Source: Bradyrhizobium oropedii (GTDB taxonomy: Bacteria > Pseudomonadota > Alphaproteobacteria > Rhizobiales > Xanthobacteraceae). From it: a stretch of DNA of 40,559 bases. The notes beneath the pieces were generated by a model. The model made no database searches. It was not told the DNA's origin and saw only the letters and a program-made list of their open reading frames with translations. Made by a program: the position numbers and the translations under genes. The stretch covers positions 1 to 40,559 of the forward strand of contig NZ_JACMYO010000066.1 in assembly GCF_020889685.1 (NCBI RefSeq). The letters run 5' to 3'. The stretch's first letter is position 1; the number at the start of each line of letters is the position of its first letter. This document shows positions 37,050 through 40,559 of this stretch, one piece after another.

Positions 37050-37858
37050 ACGCGCCGATGCGGGACCAGAGCGCGCAGGCCGCGCGTGCCACGCCGTCCG
37101 CTGAAGATCACGATGTTGCCGGGGCTCCCGCCACCGCCACGCCGGCACCTGCCCGCAAGCCGGCGGCCGGGAAGGGCGAGCGCAATGCGCTGCTGCGTTA
37201 CGGCTCGGTGGTGGCGTTGGTCGCAGTGTTCCTTGGCGGCATCGTCTATTTCTTTCTCGGCCACGACGACCTGCCGCCGCCGCGTCAGGTGCGCGATCTC
37301 ACCATCGTCAATGTGACGCTGCCGCCGCCGCCTCCACCTCCGCCGCCACAGCCGCAGCCCGAGCAGAAGATGATCGAGCAGCCCAAGATGGCGGAGCCCG
37401 AGTTCGAGGAAGAGAAGCCGGTCGACAAGCCGAAGGACGAGCCCGCCAAGGACGCCAAGAACGACGAGCCGCCCGGCCCGCTGTCGCTTGATGCCAAGCC
37501 GACGGGACCCGGCGATCTGTTCAATCTCGGCGGCAAGCCTGGTGGCAACCCGTATGGCGGAGGCGGCGGCGGTGGCAGCCGCTGGGGTTGGTACACCACG
37601 ATCATCACCTCGCAGGTCGAGGCGGCGATCCGCGCCAATCCGAAGACGCGCAACATGGCCACGCAGATCCAGGTGCGGCTGTGGGTCGATGGCTCCGGTC
37701 ACGTCACCCGCGTGGTCCTGACGCCGTCGTCGGGCAATCCGGAGATCGACGCGGCGCTGCGCAACGAGGTGATCGGCAGCCTCACGCTGCGCGAACCACC
37801 ACCCAAGGACATGCCGATGCCGGTGGTCACGCGCGTGACTGCGCGACGGCCGAGCTGA
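37046..37858 (+). CDS. TonB-like energy transducer (second copy)
   Basis: 270 residues. The cytoplasmic N-terminal tail (1-50) is Ala/Pro-rich, the membrane anchor is about 53-72, and nine consecutive prolines lie near residue 93-101. An acidic/Lys-Pro spacer follows ('EEEKPVDKPKDEPAKDAKND'), then a run of seven glycines (about 171-177) and the TonB C-terminal domain (about 180-270: 'QIQVRLWVDGSGHVTRVVLT', 'SSGNPEIDAALRNEVIGSLT'). It overlaps the upstream gene by 4 nt. It is close to the motor genes and so is the most likely partner of this ExbB/ExbD. Confidence 0.9.
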   Translation: MNAPMRDQSAQAARATPSAEDHDVAGAPATATPAPARKPAAGKGERNALLRYGSVVALVAVFLGGIVYFFLGHDDLPPPRQVRDLTIVNVTLPPPPPPPPPQPQPEQKMIEQPKMAEPEFEEEKPVDKPKDEPAKDAKNDEPPGPLSLDAKPTGPGDLFNLGGKPGGNPYGGGGGGGSRWGWYTTIITSQVEAAIRANPKTRNMATQIQVRLWVDGSGHVTRVVLTPSSGNPEIDAALRNEVIGSLTLREPPPKDMPMPVVTRVTARRPS

Positions 37859-37918
37859 CGATACCAACCAAACGACCAACCTTTGAACTGAAATGTGCGA
37901 GTGAGAACTGGGGGACTG

Positions 37919-39814
37919 ATGTTTAAGAAACGAGCTCACGCAGAATGGCGCGCGTTGCCGCTTGCGGTGTCGCTGAGCGCGCTCGCCTGCGCAACGCCGG
38001 CCGTGGGCCAGACTGCGGATCAGGCCGCCGACCAGGCGCCCGCCGCGGCGAAGCGGACCGATGCCAAGAAGCCGAAGGTGTCGAGCACCAAGCCGACATC
38101 GTCGAATGCCACCGTCAATCTCGTCAATCTGCTGGTGCAGCAGGGCGTGCTCAAGGAAGACCAGGCCCAGGCGCTGATCAAGCAGGCCGAGGACGAGGCC
38201 TATGTCTCCCGCCAGGCCGCCAAGGACGCCACGTCCAAGGCCGACGACGCCACCAAGGCCGCAACCGCTGCCGCGGCGGCGGCGCAGCCGCCCGGCACCA
38301 GGCACGTCACCTACGTTCCCGAAGTCGTCAAAAGACAGTTACGGGAAGAGATTAAGCAGGAGGTGATGGCCAAGGCGCAGAAAGAGAACTGGGCGTCGCC
38401 CGGAACTTACCCGGAGTGGGCGCAACGCATCCGCTTCTACGGCGATGCGCGCGTGCGCTATCAGGGCAACTATTTTCCGACTGGCAACGACCAGGCCGGC
38501 GCCGCCAACTTCAACGCCATCAACACCGGCTCGCCGTATGACGTTTCGCTGGCCTCGAACCCTTATTTCGGGCCGACTTATGATGCCACGCAAGACCGCA
38601 ACCAGTTCCGGCTCCGCGGCCGGCTCGGCATGGAAGCGGACCTGCTCTACGGGTTCACGGCCGGCTTGCGCATCGCGACCGGCGAAAACAGCTCACCGGT
38701 GTCGACCAACCAGACGTTTGGTGCAAGCGGGGGCAACTTCTCGAAATACTCGCTCTGGCTGGATCGCGGTTACATCAACTGGCAGGGTTGGAACGGCGAT
38801 CTGAGCCTGTCCGCTGGCCGTTTCGACAACCCGTTCTGGTCGCCGACCGATCTCGTCTGGTACAAGGAGCTCGGCTTCGATGGCGTCGCAGTTCAGGCCA
38901 AGCACGAGGTATGGGAAGGCTTCACGCCGTTCGCGGTGGCCGGCGCATTCCCGATCTACAACACCGATTTCAACGCCGGAATCAATCTGGGAGACCCGGT
39001 CACCGGGGCGCCGACCAAATTCGCGAGCCACGACAAGTGGATGTTCGGAGGCCAGGTCGGCTTCAATGCCCGCTTCAGCCCGGAATATGCGTTCCGCTTC
39101 GGCGTCGCCTACTACGACTTCGACAATGTGCAGGGCCAGCGCTCCGCTCCCTGCATCGTCGAGTCGTCAGTCGACGTCTGCAATACCGACATAACCCGGC
39201 CGTCCTTCGCGCAGAAGGGAAACACCTACTTCCCGCTGCGTAACATCATCGCCGATGCCCCCGGGATCGGCAACAACGGCGGCCAGAACTTTCAGTACCA
39301 GTATTTCGGACTGGTCAGCCAGTATCGCCCGGTGGTCGTCAGCGGACAGCTCGATCTCGGACATTTCCATCCGACCCACATCGTGCTCGACGGCGAGTAC
39401 GTCAACAACACCGCGTTCAGTCGTTCTCTGATGAATGCGGCTGCGGCGACTTACGGCGTTCTGATGAACAACCGTGCGGCAAGCCAGGACGGCGGCAACA
39501 CGCCCGGTCCGTTCAACGGCGGCAACCAGGGTTGGCTCGGTCGCGTCACTGTCGGCGACAGGGAGATCAAGCATCTCTGGGATTGGAACGTCCACGCCGG
39601 CTACAAATACCTGGAGTCGGATGCCACCATCGATGCCTTCGCAGATTCCGACTTCGGTCTCGGCGGCACCAACCTCAAGGGCTATTTCGTCGGCGGCAAT
39701 ATCGGTCTCGGCGACAATGTCTGGGCGACCTTGCGTTGGATGAGCGCCAACAGCATCGCCGGCAACCCCTATGCCGTCGACGTCCTGCAAGTCGACCTCA
39801 ACGCGAAGTTCTGA
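37919..39814 (+). CDS. putative outer-membrane porin
   Basis: 631 residues, with a signal peptide ending near 'TPAVGQ'. A helical segment (about 55-100, 'VNLVNLLVQQGVLKEDQAQA') is followed by Ala-rich coiled coil, then a beta-rich barrel from about residue 165 ('WAQRIRFYGDARVRYQGNYF') and a final strand ending in aromatic Phe ('VDVLQVDLNAKF'). The pattern fits the large 'putative porin' family. ATG 37919 is chosen because GGGGGAC lies 3-9 nt upstream and the signal peptide follows at once. It is probably part of the same locus (60 nt after tonB), but its transport role is unknown; it could be the outer-membrane target of the TonB motor. Confidence 0.85.
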   Translation: MFKKRAHAEWRALPLAVSLSALACATPAVGQTADQAADQAPAAAKRTDAKKPKVSSTKPTSSNATVNLVNLLVQQGVLKEDQAQALIKQAEDEAYVSRQAAKDATSKADDATKAATAAAAAAQPPGTRHVTYVPEVVKRQLREEIKQEVMAKAQKENWASPGTYPEWAQRIRFYGDARVRYQGNYFPTGNDQAGAANFNAINTGSPYDVSLASNPYFGPTYDATQDRNQFRLRGRLGMEADLLYGFTAGLRIATGENSSPVSTNQTFGASGGNFSKYSLWLDRGYINWQGWNGDLSLSAGRFDNPFWSPTDLVWYKELGFDGVAVQAKHEVWEGFTPFAVAGAFPIYNTDFNAGINLGDPVTGAPTKFASHDKWMFGGQVGFNARFSPEYAFRFGVAYYDFDNVQGQRSAPCIVESSVDVCNTDITRPSFAQKGNTYFPLRNIIADAPGIGNNGGQNFQYQYFGLVSQYRPVVVSGQLDLGHFHPTHIVLDGEYVNNTAFSRSLMNAAAATYGVLMNNRAASQDGGNTPGPFNGGNQGWLGRVTVGDREIKHLWDWNVHAGYKYLESDATIDAFADSDFGLGGTNLKGYFVGGNIGLGDNVWATLRWMSANSIAGNPYAVDVLQVDLNAKF

Positions 39815-39816
39815 CC

Positions 39817-40410
39817 ATGCGCATCGCACTCTTTGTCTTGATGATGGTGATCGGAGCATTGAGCTCCGGCACCGCATTCGCCCAGTCCGAGACCGATCGT
39901 CTGCGTGACGCCCTGCGCACCGCCACCGCGCAGACCCGCGCGCTGGAAGACCAGCGCACGGCGTTGCAGGCAAAAGTCGCCGACGCCGATCGCGAGAAGG
40001 CGACGGCCAAGAAGGAGGTCGACGACCTCAAGGCCCAGCTGAAGAAAGCCGACAAGGAACATCGCGAAGCCGTCGACGAGTTCAATCAACGGCTCGCCGA
40101 ACGCGATGAGACGCTGGAGAAGTGGAAGTCCGCCTATGAGGAGGCGGCGACCGTTGCCCGCAGCAAGGACGCCGAGCGGGCCAAGTTCGAAGGTGAGGCG
40201 ACCGCCTACAAGGCCAGCACCAAGAGCTGCCTCGCCAAGAACACCCTGCTGGTCAAGGCCGGCAAGGAGATGGTGCAGCGTTACAAGGACCTCACGATCG
40301 GCGAGATCGTGGTCTCGCGCGAGCCGATGATTCAGCAGCGGCGGGTCGAGATCCAGAATCAGCTGCAGGAAAGCACCGACAAGTTCCTCGATCAGAAGGT
40401 GAACCCATGA
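39817..40410 (+). CDS. periplasmic coiled-coil protein
   Basis: 197 residues. The signal peptide 'MRIALFVLMMVIGALSSGTA' ends at 'FAQ'. An almost continuous charged coiled coil (about 25-140) follows, with 'RALEDQRTALQAKVADADRE' and 'EKATAKKEVDDLKAQLKKAD', and then a short tail with one Cys ('STKSCLAKNTLL') and 'QRYKDLTIGEIVVSREPM'. I do not recognise a family. It starts 2 nt after the porin stop and overlaps the next gene by 4 nt, so it belongs to the locus, possibly as a periplasmic spacer or scaffold. Confidence 0.85.
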   Translation: MRIALFVLMMVIGALSSGTAFAQSETDRLRDALRTATAQTRALEDQRTALQAKVADADREKATAKKEVDDLKAQLKKADKEHREAVDEFNQRLAERDETLEKWKSAYEEAATVARSKDAERAKFEGEATAYKASTKSCLAKNTLLVKAGKEMVQRYKDLTIGEIVVSREPMIQQRRVEIQNQLQESTDKFLDQKVNP

Positions 40411-40559
40411 CGACCGCCACTATCGTGAAGCTCCGGTCGATCGGCCTCGCCGCCGGAATGACCGCCGCCTTGGCGGCTTTCGTTGCGCCGATCGATGCGT
40501 CGGCGCAAGCGCAAGCCCAGGCTCCCGCGCCGCGGACGGTGCAGGCTCCCGTCAGGAAG
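40407..40559 (+). CDS. start of an exported Ala/Pro/Gln-rich protein, cut by the window end
   Basis: The first 51 codons are visible. ATG 40407 overlaps the previous stop (ATGA). The N-terminus is a signal peptide ('IGLAAGMTAALAAFVAPI', cleavage likely after 'DASA') followed by alternating Gln-Ala and Pro-rich sequence ('QAQAQAPAP'). Too little is present to assign a family. Its position at the end of the machine makes it a candidate for a secreted substrate or a further periplasmic component. Confidence 0.7.
   Translation, partial: MTTATIVKLRSIGLAAGMTAALAAFVAPIDASAQAQAQAPAPRTVQAPVRK

Overview
The window looks like a chromosomal segment of a high-GC alphaproteobacterium, most likely Bradyrhizobium or a close relative in the Nitrobacteraceae. 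This rests on the block of housekeeping genes, the strong GC bias at third codon positions, and several short palindromic repeat families between genes that I recognise from memory of Bradyrhizobium and Rhodopseudomonas genomes. No CRISPR array, prophage or insertion sequence was seen.

Region 1 (1-13.5 kb) is core metabolism and housekeeping. rmuC lies divergent to def-fmt-truA (deformylation and formylation of initiator Met, and tRNA pseudouridylation). A long minus-strand series follows. Listed in transcription order it is rpmH-rnpA-yidC, ysxC-DUF423, argB-(DUF1036 protein)-HAD phosphatase, then dapD-DUF805-dapE. It covers lysine/diaminopimelate and arginine synthesis, ribosome assembly and membrane insertion. 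Dispersed repeats fill five of the gaps in this series and the def-fmt gap.

Region 2 (13.5-20.3 kb) is mixed. It holds an orphan sensor histidine kinase, tRNA-Arg(ACG), a small exported protein with a clear terminator, a fatty-acid-hydroxylase-family membrane protein overlapping a small DUF5658-like membrane protein, a YgiQ-type radical SAM protein and a small exported SH3-like protein.

Region 3 (20.3-28.0 kb) is a minus-strand sugar-type ABC uptake operon. It encodes a TetR regulator, a permease, a periplasmic binding protein broken by a 1-nt frameshift, a second permease fused to a strictosidine-synthase-like beta-propeller, a second stand-alone propeller and a double ATPase. The propellers suggest that uptake is coupled to hydrolysis of a lactone- or ester-like substrate.

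Region 4 (28.3 kb to the window end) is the most unusual part: a plus-strand locus that looks like one envelope machine with its own signalling system. It runs: an STN domain joined to a TonB-C-like domain, TonB, ECF sigma factor, FecR-type anti-sigma, a TpsB/FhaC-type outer-membrane pore, a DUF2341-LamG-ExbB fusion, ExbD, an unknown protein, a second TonB, a large porin, a periplasmic coiled-coil protein, and the start of another exported Ala/Pro/Gln-rich protein cut by the window edge. Most neighbours overlap by 1-4 bases. My reading is a proton-motive-force-driven outer-membrane transport or secretion system. In it the usual FecA-type transducer is replaced by a soluble STN-TonB-C protein, and the ExbB subunit carries a periplasmic carbohydrate-binding-like head. 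No TpsA exoprotein is visible inside the window.
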